A stretch of 64,000 nt of DNA from Flavobacteriaceae bacterium UBA1903 (GCA_002337605.1 DDGL01000004.1:57756-121755), one strand, 5' to 3'; shown: positions 44,439 to 53,532, numbered from the stretch's first letter. Numbers and translations are program-made. Notes: generated by a model from the letters alone, not told the origin.

Positions 44439-45785
44439 TTATTTTACAGATTTTTCAGCCGTTGTGGGTGTGTAATAGTTAGGTGGAAATCCGTTTAGTT
44501 TTCGCCATATTTCAAACCATATGGGTACATCTTCCAATAACGCAATAGAATAAGCACCAGATCCAACACGTATATTTTCAGGCCATTTTTCAGCATTTTC
44601 ATCTGGTGCGATTAGGATCCTGAATTTTCCATTTTCACTTATAAACGTTTCTACTGCAACCACCTTACCCCCATACGTACCAAATGAGGCATTTGGCCAC
44701 CCGCTAAAAAAAATAGCCGGCCATCCGTCAAATTGAATTCGCACCTCTTCTCCCAAATGAATTAATGGTAAATCTATTGGGTTTACATACATCTCGACTG
44801 CTAGGTCATAGTCAGATGGCATAATATTAACCAGACGCTCTCCTTCTTTAAAGGTCTCCCCAAGGCCTCCGCGAATGGCCTTATTAATATACCCGTTTTG
44901 CGGTGCGGTTATGTAATACATGGCATTTCGCATCTCATAATTGGTAGATTTATTTTCTAGTTTCTGGACTTCTGCGACAGCTTCAAACTGACTAGATTCA
45001 GCCGTATAGCGATCGCTACTTACTTTTGCAATTTTATCGGCATATTCTGCAGCGACCCTGCTTATCTCTACCTGTGCGTTAAGAACTTCATTCTTGCTGG
45101 CCAAATATTTATTTTCTTGTGATATAAGCTTCGCCTGGGTTTCCTGAGTTTTCAATCTTTTTTCTTCTACATCTACTACAGATTTTAATCCTTCCTGTTG
45201 TAGTGTCTGAGTACGACTGAATTGTGTTTTGGCAATATCCAGATTGGTTTTAGCAGCTTCTAAATCTATACTATCACTTTTTACTTTTAATCGTGCTTGC
45301 TGTAGTTTATTTTCAGCTTGCTGTAATTTCAATCCTCTTTCCTGATTTAAAGCTCCTATCTGGTTTTTTAATGCTGAAATTTTACCATCATACGATGCTA
45401 CAGATTGGGTTTTGGCATCCCGCTGTGCTTTCGTGCGATTAACTAATTGTGGATCCTGATATTCTGTTTTTATTTCAGAAATAAACAAAATTGTATCCCC
45501 TTTATTCACGAAATCGCCCTCTCTTACATACCATTGTTCTATACGTCCCGGAATTTGAGATTGTATAGTTTGCGGACGTTGATCTGGTGTAAGTGTTGTA
45601 ACAAAGCCGTTTCCAGTAACGTTTTGTGTCCAAGGTAAAAATAAAATGACAATAGTTATGATTCCAAAAACTACTAAAAACCTATTAAACTTCCAGTAAT
45701 CTCTCGTTTTAAAAGCCTTTGAAAAGGAGCTATACCCTTCTAATGTTACTTTCTTATTAAGTTGATTATGTGAGATATTAAGCAT
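44439..45785 (-). CDS. HlyD-family membrane fusion protein
   Basis: A 448-residue periplasmic adaptor with one membrane helix (about 35-53). It has a first lipoyl half (IPGRIEQWYVREGDFVNKGDTILFI), a long coiled coil (residues 115-290) rich in Gln, Lys and Ala, a second lipoyl half (ITAPQNGYINKAIRGGLGETFKEGE) and a beta-barrel ending near DVPIWFEIWRKLNG. It bridges the ABC exporter and the TolC channel. It overlaps the ABC gene by 8 bp. This adaptor type is found in type I secretion and related exporters. Confidence 0.92.
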   Translation of the reverse strand: MLNISHNQLNKKVTLEGYSSFSKAFKTRDYWKFNRFLVVFGIITIVILFLPWTQNVTGNGFVTTLTPDQRPQTIQSQIPGRIEQWYVREGDFVNKGDTILFISEIKTEYQDPQLVNRTKAQRDAKTQSVASYDGKISALKNQIGALNQERGLKLQQAENKLQQARLKVKSDSIDLEAAKTNLDIAKTQFSRTQTLQQEGLKSVVDVEEKRLKTQETQAKLISQENKYLASKNEVLNAQVEISRVAAEYADKIAKVSSDRYTAESSQFEAVAEVQKLENKSTNYEMRNAMYYITAPQNGYINKAIRGGLGETFKEGERLVNIMPSDYDLAVEMYVNPIDLPLIHLGEEVRIQFDGWPAIFFSGWPNASFGTYGGKVVAVETFISENGKFRILIAPDENAEKWPENIRVGSGAYSIALLEDVPIWFEIWRKLNGFPPNYYTPTTAEKSVK

Positions 45786-47445
45786 TTGTGATATCTATTA
45801 AGGTTCCGTTGTTCAAGTATATAATTTTAGAGCAGTGTTTCCTCCACAGTGGATTTCGAGAAGAGATCACGATGCTCCATGGGTGGTCAGTATTTGTTAG
45901 ATATTCTATAATTTTCTGCGCTTCTTCTTGTTCAAAATTTTCGAGTGGATCTTTTAGAACTAATAGCTCTGGATTATGAACAATCGCTCGGGCTAACACG
46001 ATTTTTTTTGCGATAGAACCAGGTATGTGGTGTCCTTCAGAATATAGTAAGGTTTGAAGACCGTTGGATTGCTTTTTAATAAAAGGCAACAATCCGATTT
46101 TTCCCAAAACTTCATTTACTCGATCTCTTGAAATTGAAGGATCTCCTAATGTAATATTTTCCAGAATAGAGCCTTCAAATGGAAGTTGCTCTGGTAACAC
46201 CTGCCCTACTTTGGCTCGATACTTATTTGGCCAGATTCCCTTTACCGATGTATCGTTAATATACAATGAGCCGCTAGTAGGAAAATGTATTCCGGACAAC
46301 AGTTTTAAAAGTGTAGATTTTCCAGAGCCCGAAGGCCCGTCTAATAAGATGCACACTTTTGTTTGGATGGAGAAACTTATATCCTTCAAAACCTGTAACC
46401 CCTCTGATGTTGTATATCCCACCTTATCCAATTCAACTTTTAAGGGTTGCTGGGTCTCAAAAGGATCGATTCCTTCCTGTAATTCTAGTTCTTTATCAAC
46501 AACCTGCCCTATTTTTTCTAAAGAAGTAAGCACATCGTAAAAGGTTTCCAGTCCAGTGATTAATTTTTCAACCGAAGCGATCACCAATAGTATAATAATT
46601 TCAGCAGCTACAAACTGTCCTATATTCATTTGCTGGTTCAAAACCAATAGGCCTCCAATAAGCAATAAACCAGCTGTAACGAGCACCTTAAAACCAACCA
46701 TTTGAATAAATTGTAGCAATAAAACCCTAAAATGGCTTTCACGGTCATTCAAATAATTTGTAGTTAATACATCATTACGCTGCATAGCTAGAGTAGTATT
46801 ACCCGAAAGTTTAAAACTTACAATAGATCTTGCTATCTCCTGGATCCAATGTGCTACTCTGTATTTACTTTTAGACTCTTCCAAACTGGTTTCTAATCCC
46901 TTTTTTGCTGTAAATCGAAATACAACATAGATAAGTACCACCAAAAAAACACCATAAATAATAAAGAAAGGATGATAAAAGGAAAGCAACAAGAGCCCGA
47001 AAATAATTTGCAATATAGCTGCTGGAAAATCTATTAAAATTTTTGACAATCCTTTTTGAACCGTAAGCGTATCAAAAAAACGATTTGCTAATTCTGGCGG
47101 ATAATAATTGCGCAATTCACTAGTCTTTATTTTAGGAAACCTGAAAACAAACTCAAAAGAAGAGCGCGTAAAAATTTTTTGCTGAATATTTTCTAAAATT
47201 CGAATCTGCATGAGCTGTAAGATCCCCTGAAACGCTACTCCAAGGGTTACCAGAACCACCAATACGATCCACGAAGTAGAAATTTGAGCTCCTTGAATTA
47301 AATTAACAATTGCCTGTATTCCTAAGGGTAGCGACAGAGCCACAAGGCCCGCAAAGATGGCGTAATAAATTATTTGCCTAATATCTTTTTTATCCAGCTG
47401 CAATAATCCTACAAAGCGTTGCCAGGGTGACATGGGTTGTTTCAT
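45778..47445 (-). CDS. ABC exporter (permease-ATPase) with degenerate nucleotide-binding domain
   Basis: A 555-residue half transporter: six-helix membrane domain (residues 25-300) without a peptidase domain, then an ATPase domain. Walker A is intact (GPSGSGKS, 370-377). The rest is decayed: the LSGGQ signature reads IPGSI (474-478), the Walker B Asp is Lys and the catalytic Glu is Asp (LVLKDPLEN, 498-499), and the H-loop His is Ser (VISSR, about 529). ATP binding without normal hydrolysis is likely if it works as a homodimer. Operon partners are HlyD and TolC proteins, so the cargo is exported across both membranes. Confidence 0.85.
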   Translation of the reverse strand: MKQPMSPWQRFVGLLQLDKKDIRQIIYYAIFAGLVALSLPLGIQAIVNLIQGAQISTSWIVLVVLVTLGVAFQGILQLMQIRILENIQQKIFTRSSFEFVFRFPKIKTSELRNYYPPELANRFFDTLTVQKGLSKILIDFPAAILQIIFGLLLLSFYHPFFIIYGVFLVVLIYVVFRFTAKKGLETSLEESKSKYRVAHWIQEIARSIVSFKLSGNTTLAMQRNDVLTTNYLNDRESHFRVLLLQFIQMVGFKVLVTAGLLLIGGLLVLNQQMNIGQFVAAEIIILLVIASVEKLITGLETFYDVLTSLEKIGQVVDKELELQEGIDPFETQQPLKVELDKVGYTTSEGLQVLKDISFSIQTKVCILLDGPSGSGKSTLLKLLSGIHFPTSGSLYINDTSVKGIWPNKYRAKVGQVLPEQLPFEGSILENITLGDPSISRDRVNEVLGKIGLLPFIKKQSNGLQTLLYSEGHHIPGSIAKKIVLARAIVHNPELLVLKDPLENFEQEEAQKIIEYLTNTDHPWSIVISSRNPLWRKHCSKIIYLNNGTLIDITNA

Positions 47446-48125
47446 TTATATGCAATATTAAGAGAGTTAAAAACCAGGTGTTTATAAAATTCAGTTGGTG
47501 TGACTTTCGCACTACAGTCTGTTATCGTTGGAAAATGTTCTTTTAAAAAATATTGGTGCAGTGATCCTTCCACAACAGTACTCGCGAGAGATACAGGATA
47601 TTTATATTCTGGCTTTACAGATAGTATAGCGTCTTTAACCCTGGAAACAAGACGTTTATAAATTGAAAAATAGCCCTCTTTATTGTCTTCATCTACTTCT
47701 TTTGTAAGAAAAGATTTAGAAAATTCATTGATAACAATGGTATTTAGTTTCACCTCATCAATATGAGAAAAATTAGAATCTTCTTTAATAGCCATGGTAA
47801 TAATTTCGAGCGTGGTTGCTAGTTTTTCTTCAGCACTTGTTATGCTGAAAGTCTTCAACACCAGTTGATACTCTATCCACGCCCAATACCAGGAAGTAAG
47901 GTATAATAAGAGTTTATGCTTGTTTTCAAAATAGCGGTATACTGATGCCTCTGGTGATTTTATAAGCGCTCCTAACTTTTTGAATGTAAAGGCTTCAAAA
48001 CCAATTTCACATATTAAAATAATACTACTCTCTACAATACGTTTTCCCAATTCAGAGGATTCCGGATCTTTCAGATAAATTTTATCATTCACCTTTATCT
48101 GTAAGTTTTTTAATAATTCCTGCAT
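47442..48125 (-). CDS. TetR-family transcriptional regulator
   Basis: A 227-residue regulator. The N-terminal HTH (residues 25-75) reads GKRIVESSIILICEIGFEAFTFKKLGALIKSPEASVYRYFENKHKLLLYL in pieces, with the SVYRYFENK recognition-helix signature of TetR proteins. The C-terminal ligand domain is not recognisable. First gene of the exporter operon, overlapping the ABC gene by 4 bp. Two 13-bp palindromes sit in its promoter, so autorepression of the operon is expected. The inducer is unknown. Confidence 0.9.
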   Translation of the reverse strand: MQELLKNLQIKVNDKIYLKDPESSELGKRIVESSIILICEIGFEAFTFKKLGALIKSPEASVYRYFENKHKLLLYLTSWYWAWIEYQLVLKTFSITSAEEKLATTLEIITMAIKEDSNFSHIDEVKLNTIVINEFSKSFLTKEVDEDNKEGYFSIYKRLVSRVKDAILSVKPEYKYPVSLASTVVEGSLHQYFLKEHFPTITDCSAKVTPTEFYKHLVFNSLNIAYK

Positions 48126-48142
48126 TTCATTTAATTTGAAAG

Positions 48143-48150
48143 CAAATATA
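48143..48150 (-). promoter_or_regulatory. -7 promoter box (TATATTTG) of the tetR-exporter operon
   Basis: A full TAnnTTTG match on the minus strand, 17 bp upstream of the tetR ATG and directly next to operator 1 (48151-48163). Confidence 0.6.
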
Positions 48151-48185
48151 ATAGTATTACTATCGAATAAATATAGTTTAACTAT
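48151..48185. promoter_or_regulatory. Twin palindromic operators for the TetR regulator
   Basis: ATAGTATTACTAT (48151-48163) and ATAGTTTAACTAT (48173-48185) are both perfect 13-bp palindromes sharing ATAGTnTnACTAT. Their centres are 22 bp apart, about two helical turns, so two dimers could bind on the same face of the DNA. They cover the spacer and -33 region relative to the -7 box at 48143-48150. Confidence 0.7.
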
Positions 48186-48250
48186 TTATTATGAAAGTAA
48201 AGCCTGACGTCTATAAAAGATAACAGCATTCAAAATTGCGCTTTGGATGA

Positions 48251-48331
48251 AAATAAAAGAAACCCAATAAGCCTTTTTGCTTGATTGGGTTTTATTATTG
48301 TAAGACACCAGGGCTGTAAGCACTTGTGAGT
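48251..48331 (+). repeat. Structured repeat, copy 2
   Basis: About 80 percent alike by eye to 42601-42679 in the ssrA array. The stem AACCCAATAAGC / GCTTGATTGGGTT keeps the same bulged A with compensating base-pair changes, followed by a T-rich tract and AAGACACCAGGGCTGTAAGCACT. It has no ssrA core next to it. It lies between the tetR promoter and the tesA-like gene end (48126-48395 otherwise holds no gene). Confidence 0.65.
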
Positions 48332-48395
48332 AGCTTCCATTATTTAACTATCGAGCCAAAATAAAAAAAAATTACTGGTAAAGTACCACAAGTGA

Positions 48396-49097
48396 TTACC
48401 TCTTAAGCAACGGCTTCAAAGTCTCCCACACTGTATTCGCTATAATTTTATGCCCTTCACTGGTAGGGTGAATACCATCAGTTTGATTTAATGAGGCAAC
48501 TCCACCAACATCTTTTAAGATGAAAGGGATGAATGCGAGGTTATTTTCTTCGGCCAAGTCTATAAAAAGCTTCCTGAAGCCACTTGTATATTCCTGTCCC
48601 ATATTTGGTGGTAATTGCATACCGGCGAGAATGATGGTAGTTTCTGGACTTTTTTCACGCACTACGTCAATTATTGCCTGGAGATTAGAACGTGTTTCCG
48701 ATAATGCCACGCCACGTAAGCCGTCATTGGCACCAAGCTCCAATAAAAAAATATCCACTTGCTGTTGTATTACCCACTCAATTCGGCTTCTGCCTCCGGC
48801 TGTTGTTTCACCACTTACGCCAGAGTTGATCACGGTATAATCCAATTCTAACGAATCGATCTTTTCTTGCAATATACCCGGATATGCATCGGTAGTATCG
48901 TCCAGACCATAGCCTGCAGTAATACTATCGCCAAAGCATAAAATAGTTTGTGTATCTGTATCGGTTGCTGCAGTATCTTCCGTCTGTTCATCGGCTATTT
49001 GATCCTCAGCCGCTTTTTCGGTTTTAACCTCACCACAAGACACCAATAAAAGGACACTAAAAAAATAACTAAACTTTATGAGTTTCAGCCCAGATGA
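48396..49097 (-). CDS. tesA: TesA-like SGNH hydrolase lipoprotein (arylesterase/thioesterase)
   Basis: A 233-residue protein from the ATG at 49097. Starting there gives a normal lipoprotein signal with lipobox LLVSC; an ATG at 49142 would add 15 residues before it. After an acidic linker the SGNH blocks are CFGDSITAGYGL (Ser, block I), GVSGETTAGG (Gly), LELGANDGL (Asn) and DGIHPTSEGHKII (Asp-His, block V). E. coli TesA is a periplasmic thioesterase/lysophospholipase. It is divergent from the YbbA/YbbP-type ABC genes, as in E. coli. Confidence 0.9.
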   Translation of the reverse strand, partial: SSGLKLIKFSYFFSVLLLVSCGEVKTEKAAEDQIADEQTEDTAATDTDTQTILCFGDSITAGYGLDDTTDAYPGILQEKIDSLELDYTVINSGVSGETTAGGRSRIEWVIQQQVDIFLLELGANDGLRGVALSETRSNLQAIIDVVREKSPETTIILAGMQLPPNMGQEYTSGFRKLFIDLAEENNLAFIPFILKDVGGVASLNQTDGIHPTSEGHKIIANTVWETLKPLLKR

Positions 49098-49165
49098 CAT
49101 TGGTAAATTAGAATGAAAATGTTTATTATAGGCCTTGAACATATAGTGTTATTTAAATTAGAATT

Positions 49166-49855
49166 ATGTCAAAGATATTAAAGGTTGCTGGTTTGGAAAA
49201 GAGATATTCCAGCGGCAACAAGCAATTAACAGTTTTGCACGACATTGCCTTTGATGTTGAAAAAGGCCAGACCTTTTCCATTGTAGGGCCTTCAGGAAGT
49301 GGTAAAACTACTCTATTAGGGCTGTGTGCTGGTTTGGATGCACCAAGCGCGGGTTCAGTAGCCTTATGCGGACAGGATTTAAGTAGCTTAAACGAAGACC
49401 AACGTGCCCAACTACGAAATAAAGAAGTAGGGTTTATATTTCAGAATTTTCAGTTGTTACCAACATTAACAGCCCTTGAGAATGTGAGTGTGCCTTTAGA
49501 ATTGCAAGGTGCTAAAGACGCAATACAAAAAAGTAAAAACTTATTGAAACAGGTAGGTTTGGCAGACCGTCTTCACCACTATCCGTCACAGTTATCTGGC
49601 GGAGAGCAACAACGGGTGGCGCTGGCAAGAGCTTTTGCAAATGCACCAACCATTTTATTTGCAGATGAACCTACAGGAAATCTGGATGCTGAAACTGGCG
49701 AAAAAGTAATACAGCTATTATTCGATCTGAATAAAGAAAACGGAACAACCCTGATAATAATTACGCACGATGTAGAGTTAGCCAACCGTACGCAACAAAT
49801 ATTGAAGCTAAAGGGTGGAAAGCTAGTAACCAATCAACCTACAGCTGTATCGTGA
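49166..49855 (+). CDS. ybbA: ABC transporter ATP-binding protein, YbbA/LolD type
   Basis: A 229-residue ATPase with all motifs intact: GPSGSGKTT (Walker A, residue ~40), FQNFQLLPTLTALENV (Q-loop and family-specific region), LSGGEQQRVALARA, LFADEPTGNLD (Walker B) and IIITHD (H-loop). It belongs to the MacB/LolD/YbbA subfamily that works with FtsX-type permeases. The stop overlaps the GTG start of the permease gene by 4 bp, so they form one transporter. Substrate unproven; the pairing with tesA suggests envelope lipid traffic. Confidence 0.93.
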   Translation: MSKILKVAGLEKRYSSGNKQLTVLHDIAFDVEKGQTFSIVGPSGSGKTTLLGLCAGLDAPSAGSVALCGQDLSSLNEDQRAQLRNKEVGFIFQNFQLLPTLTALENVSVPLELQGAKDAIQKSKNLLKQVGLADRLHHYPSQLSGGEQQRVALARAFANAPTILFADEPTGNLDAETGEKVIQLLFDLNKENGTTLIIITHDVELANRTQQILKLKGGKLVTNQPTAVS

Positions 49856-52398
49856 AAAAAATTAATTCCAACAAATACATACAGCTCCCCTGGCTATTTA
49901 AAATGGCGTGGCGTGATGCCAAAGCCAGTAAAGTAAGATTATTACTTTTTATGGCATCCATTGTTTTGGGCATTGCTGCTGTGGTTTCCATACAATTATT
50001 CAGTACGAATTTAAAGGATAACATACAGCGCCAATCGAAAACCATGATGGGTGCAGATTTTATTATAGATTCCAGGCAAATACCTACAGAACGTGCAAAA
50101 GCAATTATCGATTCGTTGCAGGCTGATGCCTATGAAGTAAATTTTGTATCTATGGTGGCTTTTCCGAAGAACGGCGGCACCAAATTGGTAAAAGTGCGTG
50201 GTCTGGAAGGTAACTTTCCCTTTTACGGAACCATAGACACCCAACCTTCTTCTGTAGCAAAAACGTACCAAGAATCAGGAGGTGCTTTGGTAGATGCCAC
50301 CCTTATGCTTCAGTTTAATTTGGAGCCGGGCGATTCTATAAAAGTTGGCGAACTAACCCTTCCCATTGCTGGTGCCTTACAATCGATTCCGGGAAGCTCG
50401 GCAATTTCAACTTCTGTAGCGCCACCGGTAATTATCCCATACCGGTTTATAGAAGCTACAGATTTATTACAGTTTGGAAGTCGAAAAGAGTACCAATATT
50501 TCTACAAAGTACAGGATACAGTAAACTTAAAGCAGCTTCAGGATAAACTCGAGCCTGAATTAGATCTGGAAAATGCCGATTTAGACACACACACCAGCAC
50601 GACCCGACGCCTGGGCAGACGTTATGATAATGTAGGCAAGTTTCTGAATTTGGCGGCATTTATTGCACTACTGCTAGGGTGTATTGGTATTGCCAGCTCG
50701 GTTCACATCTACATTAAAGAAAAATTAAGCACCATTGCAATCTTAAAGTGTATGGGTGCCTCCAGACTTCAGAGTTTTCTGATTTTTCTGATACAAATTG
50801 CCGGAATTGGGATCATTGGAGGTCTTGTTGGGTCGCTAATTGGCGTTGGTATTCAAGAGTTATTTCCGTATTTACTAAAAGAATTTCTGCCTTTCACTCT
50901 TGAAATTACCATCACCCCACAACCTATTATTATTGGGGTGTTGCTTGGGTTATGTATGTCTGTTTTATTTGCGCTACTCCCGCTACTAAGGACCTGGTAT
51001 GTTTCCCCATTAGATGTATTACGTGTAGATGAAAAAGCCTCCCAGGAGCCTCAAAAAATTCGCTTTCTGGTATTTGGAGCTATTTTAATATTCCTCTTTT
51101 TATTTTCATTCTGGCTCATTAAAGATGTGGTATTTGCCTTGCTATTTGTAGGGGGCACCATCATCACGTTTATAGTCTTGGCCAGTGTCGCTTTATTTTT
51201 TATCAAGTTAGTGAAACGTTTTTTTCCGAAGCACTGGAGCTTTACGGCGCGCCAAAGCCTGCTCAACCTATTCAGACCAAACAATCAAACCGTTATGTTA
51301 GTTGTAGCAATAGGGCTGGGAACTTTTTTAATTAGCACCTTGTATTTTACCAGGGATATTCTATTAGCAAAGACAGAAATAGGACAAACGGCTGAGAATG
51401 CTAATATCATCATTTTTGATATTCAACCTAAACAGCGAGATTCAGTGACCCAAAGTATTACCAATAAAGGATTGCCCGTCCTTAGCAGTACTCCTCTCGT
51501 AACGATGCGAATGCACAGTATTAAAGGGCGATTGGTTAATGAACTCCACAAAGATACCACTCGCCAGATACGCGGTTGGGTCTTGAACCATGAATTCAGA
51601 ACCACGTTTCGCGATACACTTACCCCGTCTGAAGAACTTCTGGAAGGCACATGGACCCCACAAAAAAAGGCAGGCGAACCAGTATTTATTTCTATTTCAG
51701 ATAACCTTGCAGAAGACGCCAAACTAGCTGTTGGTGACCCTGTTGTATTTAACGTACAAGGTGTATTAATGGAAACCATCATTGGCAGTATCCGTCAGGT
51801 AGATTGGGCACAAATGCAGCTTAATTTTTCTGTTGTATTTCCTAAAGGAGTACTGGAGCAAGCACCACAGTTTAATGTACTCACAACGCATGTACCAGAT
51901 AAGGAAGGCTCGGCAACATTGCAACGGGATCTGGTTAGTAAATTTCCGAATGTGACTATTATCGATCTGCGACAGGTATATACTTTGGTAGAAGATATAC
52001 TCGATCAGGTTTCTTGGGTTATTAACTTTATGGCCTTCTTTAGTATTTTAACAGGAATTATAGTCCTTATTGGCTCTGTAAGAACCAGCAAATACCAACG
52101 GATTAAAGAAAGTGTATTGCTTCGCACATTGGGTGCAAAAAATAAGCACATCTTAAAGATCTCAGCTTTAGAATATATCTTTTTAGGCCTGCTGGGTAGT
52201 CTGGTCGGAATTATTTTAGCTTTAGTGAGCAGCTTGTGTTTAGCGCTATTTATATTTAAGGAGCCCTTTGTACCATCATCAATTCCATTCTTGTTGTTCG
52301 TACCAGGAATTACATTGCTTGTTGTAGCGATTGGTTTAAGTAATATCCAATCTGTACTGCGTAGTTCACCTCTAGAAGTGTTGCGTAGAGAAGGTTAG
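49852..52398 (+). CDS. ybbP: FtsX-type ABC permease, YbbP family
   Basis: An 848-residue permease from a GTG at 49852 that overlaps the ybbA stop codon. An N-terminal helix (about 28-48) precedes a MacB-like periplasmic domain. Three helices follow near 265-395, including the FtsX core IAILKCMGASRLQSFLIFLIQ. A second unit comprises a pair of helices near 400-460, a second periplasmic domain, and terminal helices with LLRTLGAKNKHILKISALEYIFLGLLGS. The duplicated FtsX layout is diagnostic of the YbbP family. It ends before a bidirectional terminator at 52451. Confidence 0.92.
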   Translation: MKKINSNKYIQLPWLFKMAWRDAKASKVRLLLFMASIVLGIAAVVSIQLFSTNLKDNIQRQSKTMMGADFIIDSRQIPTERAKAIIDSLQADAYEVNFVSMVAFPKNGGTKLVKVRGLEGNFPFYGTIDTQPSSVAKTYQESGGALVDATLMLQFNLEPGDSIKVGELTLPIAGALQSIPGSSAISTSVAPPVIIPYRFIEATDLLQFGSRKEYQYFYKVQDTVNLKQLQDKLEPELDLENADLDTHTSTTRRLGRRYDNVGKFLNLAAFIALLLGCIGIASSVHIYIKEKLSTIAILKCMGASRLQSFLIFLIQIAGIGIIGGLVGSLIGVGIQELFPYLLKEFLPFTLEITITPQPIIIGVLLGLCMSVLFALLPLLRTWYVSPLDVLRVDEKASQEPQKIRFLVFGAILIFLFLFSFWLIKDVVFALLFVGGTIITFIVLASVALFFIKLVKRFFPKHWSFTARQSLLNLFRPNNQTVMLVVAIGLGTFLISTLYFTRDILLAKTEIGQTAENANIIIFDIQPKQRDSVTQSITNKGLPVLSSTPLVTMRMHSIKGRLVNELHKDTTRQIRGWVLNHEFRTTFRDTLTPSEELLEGTWTPQKKAGEPVFISISDNLAEDAKLAVGDPVVFNVQGVLMETIIGSIRQVDWAQMQLNFSVVFPKGVLEQAPQFNVLTTHVPDKEGSATLQRDLVSKFPNVTIIDLRQVYTLVEDILDQVSWVINFMAFFSILTGIIVLIGSVRTSKYQRIKESVLLRTLGAKNKHILKISALEYIFLGLLGSLVGIILALVSSLCLALFIFKEPFVPSSIPFLLFVPGITLLVVAIGLSNIQSVLRSSPLEVLRREG

Positions 52399-52450
52399 CT
52401 TTGAACCAAAAAGCAGTGAAGTATTGCTGTTTAAAAAATAAAACCACAAA

Positions 52451-52478
52451 AAAACCCGCCTCTTTCGAAGCGGGTTTT
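52451..52478. terminator. Bidirectional terminator between ybbP and csp
   Basis: AAAACCCGC (52451-52459) and GCGGGTTTT (52470-52478) form a 9-bp perfect stem with A-rich and T-rich flanks on both strands, serving the two convergent genes. Confidence 0.8.
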
Positions 52479-52496
52479 GTAATGTCTAACTGGTGA

Positions 52497-52688
52497 TTAA
52501 ACCAACTGAACGCGTACGGCTGTTAATCCTTTACGGCCCATTTCTTCTTCGTATTGTACGGTGTCATCTTCTCTAATCTCATCGACTAGGTTAGTTGTGT
52601 GTACAAATACATCATCTCCACCATCTGCTGGCTTAATAAATCCGAATCCTTTTGCGTTGTTAAAGAATTTTACTGTTCCTTCTTTCAT
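52497..52688 (-). CDS. csp: Cold-shock protein (CspA family)
   Basis: A 63-residue single cold-shock domain. KGFGFIKP is the RNP1 motif and DVFVHTT the RNP2 motif; the start MKEGTVKFFNN is typical. It binds single-stranded nucleic acid as an RNA chaperone. It is transcribed alone, and the 345-bp region upstream of it leaves room for the long 5' leader typical of cold-shock genes, although no leader structure was resolved. Confidence 0.95.
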   Translation of the reverse strand: MKEGTVKFFNNAKGFGFIKPADGGDDVFVHTTNLVDEIREDDTVQYEEEMGRKGLTAVRVQLV

Positions 52689-53033
52689 TTTGGTACTCTT
52701 TTAAATTAAATGTTACTAAAATTTTTATTTCAAAATTGAAACAAAAATCGCAATGTACTTTGCTGAAATAGTCAGGCAAAAATTATACATCACTAGCTTT
52801 ACAAAGCGACATCATACTATACGATTGTGGCTTTTAAAACTTTGGAAAAAAAAGAAAGGAATGGATTAATTACTCTAGAAGGGTACTATATAATACAAGC
52901 GAACTCACTTTTTAACAGTGCAAACATACATTAAAAAAATGATTTCGTACTGTTTTTGGCTTTTAATTGGGAAATTATAAAAACCCACTCCATATCTGGA
53001 GTGGGCTCGTTTAACTTTTTTAAATTTAATACG
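52689..53033. other. Intergenic region upstream of csp
   Basis: An AT-rich 345-bp stretch with the csp leader region and, at its far end, the terminator of the gene at 53034. No ORF or RNA gene that I can support. Confidence 0.5.
52984..53005 (-). terminator. Terminator of the 125-residue gene
   Basis: CCCACTCC (52984-52991) and GGAGTGGG (52998-53005) make an 8-bp perfect stem; on the minus strand it is followed by TTTTTATAATTT. Confidence 0.75.
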
Positions 53034-53411
53034 TTATGCACTTACTGGCAGGACAGGGTTTTCTTCAACTCTGTTGTAATGGAATAACATTGTTTTATAA
53101 AAGCGCATTTGCATTTCTCCGTTTTCCAGACAGCCCTTTAGTGTTTCCTCCAGATTGCTGTAAGATACTTTGGTGGCTACAGCTTCATTAATATCGTACA
53201 ATCTGTACGCTTCCGGGGTTCTTGGTTTTGAGTTCCACAGAAGAATGGTCTCTTCATCAAAATCAATAGTAACATCTACCGCGCGGAAGTAAAATTTTAA
53301 AAGCGATTTCTGAAAACTATAATACTCATTGTCCAAAGTTTCATTAGCCTTACAACTCTTTGTTATGAGTTTTCTCATTTCTTCTTGGATGATCTGCTCT
53401 TGATTTTTCAT
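53034..53411 (-). CDS. Conserved-looking protein of unknown function, 125 residues
   Basis: I do not recognise a family. The protein is soluble, begins with a charged helix (KNQEQIIQEEMRKLITKSC), contains a central DVTIDFDEETILLWNS strand region and a long helical segment SNLEETLKGCLENGEMQMRFYKTMLFHYNRVEENP. It has no signal peptide or membrane helix. Codon use looks like its neighbours, and its own terminator follows. Between a cold-shock gene and a rhodanese pair, context gives no firm clue. Confidence 0.7.
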   Translation of the reverse strand: MKNQEQIIQEEMRKLITKSCKANETLDNEYYSFQKSLLKFYFRAVDVTIDFDEETILLWNSKPRTPEAYRLYDINEAVATKVSYSNLEETLKGCLENGEMQMRFYKTMLFHYNRVEENPVLPVSA

Positions 53412-53532
53412 AGGAATATCTGTTTTGATACTTCTAAGATATAAACCACTATGTGAAGTTTTCGTTAATAAGCAGTGCTTTAGCTACAATTTAACTTCAA
53501 ACAAATCAATGTGTTAAGGAAATTAAGAAGAA

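Noticed and set aside
46064..46540. 158-codon plus-strand ORF
   Set aside because: Antisense to the ATPase domain of the ABC exporter; no domain recognised.
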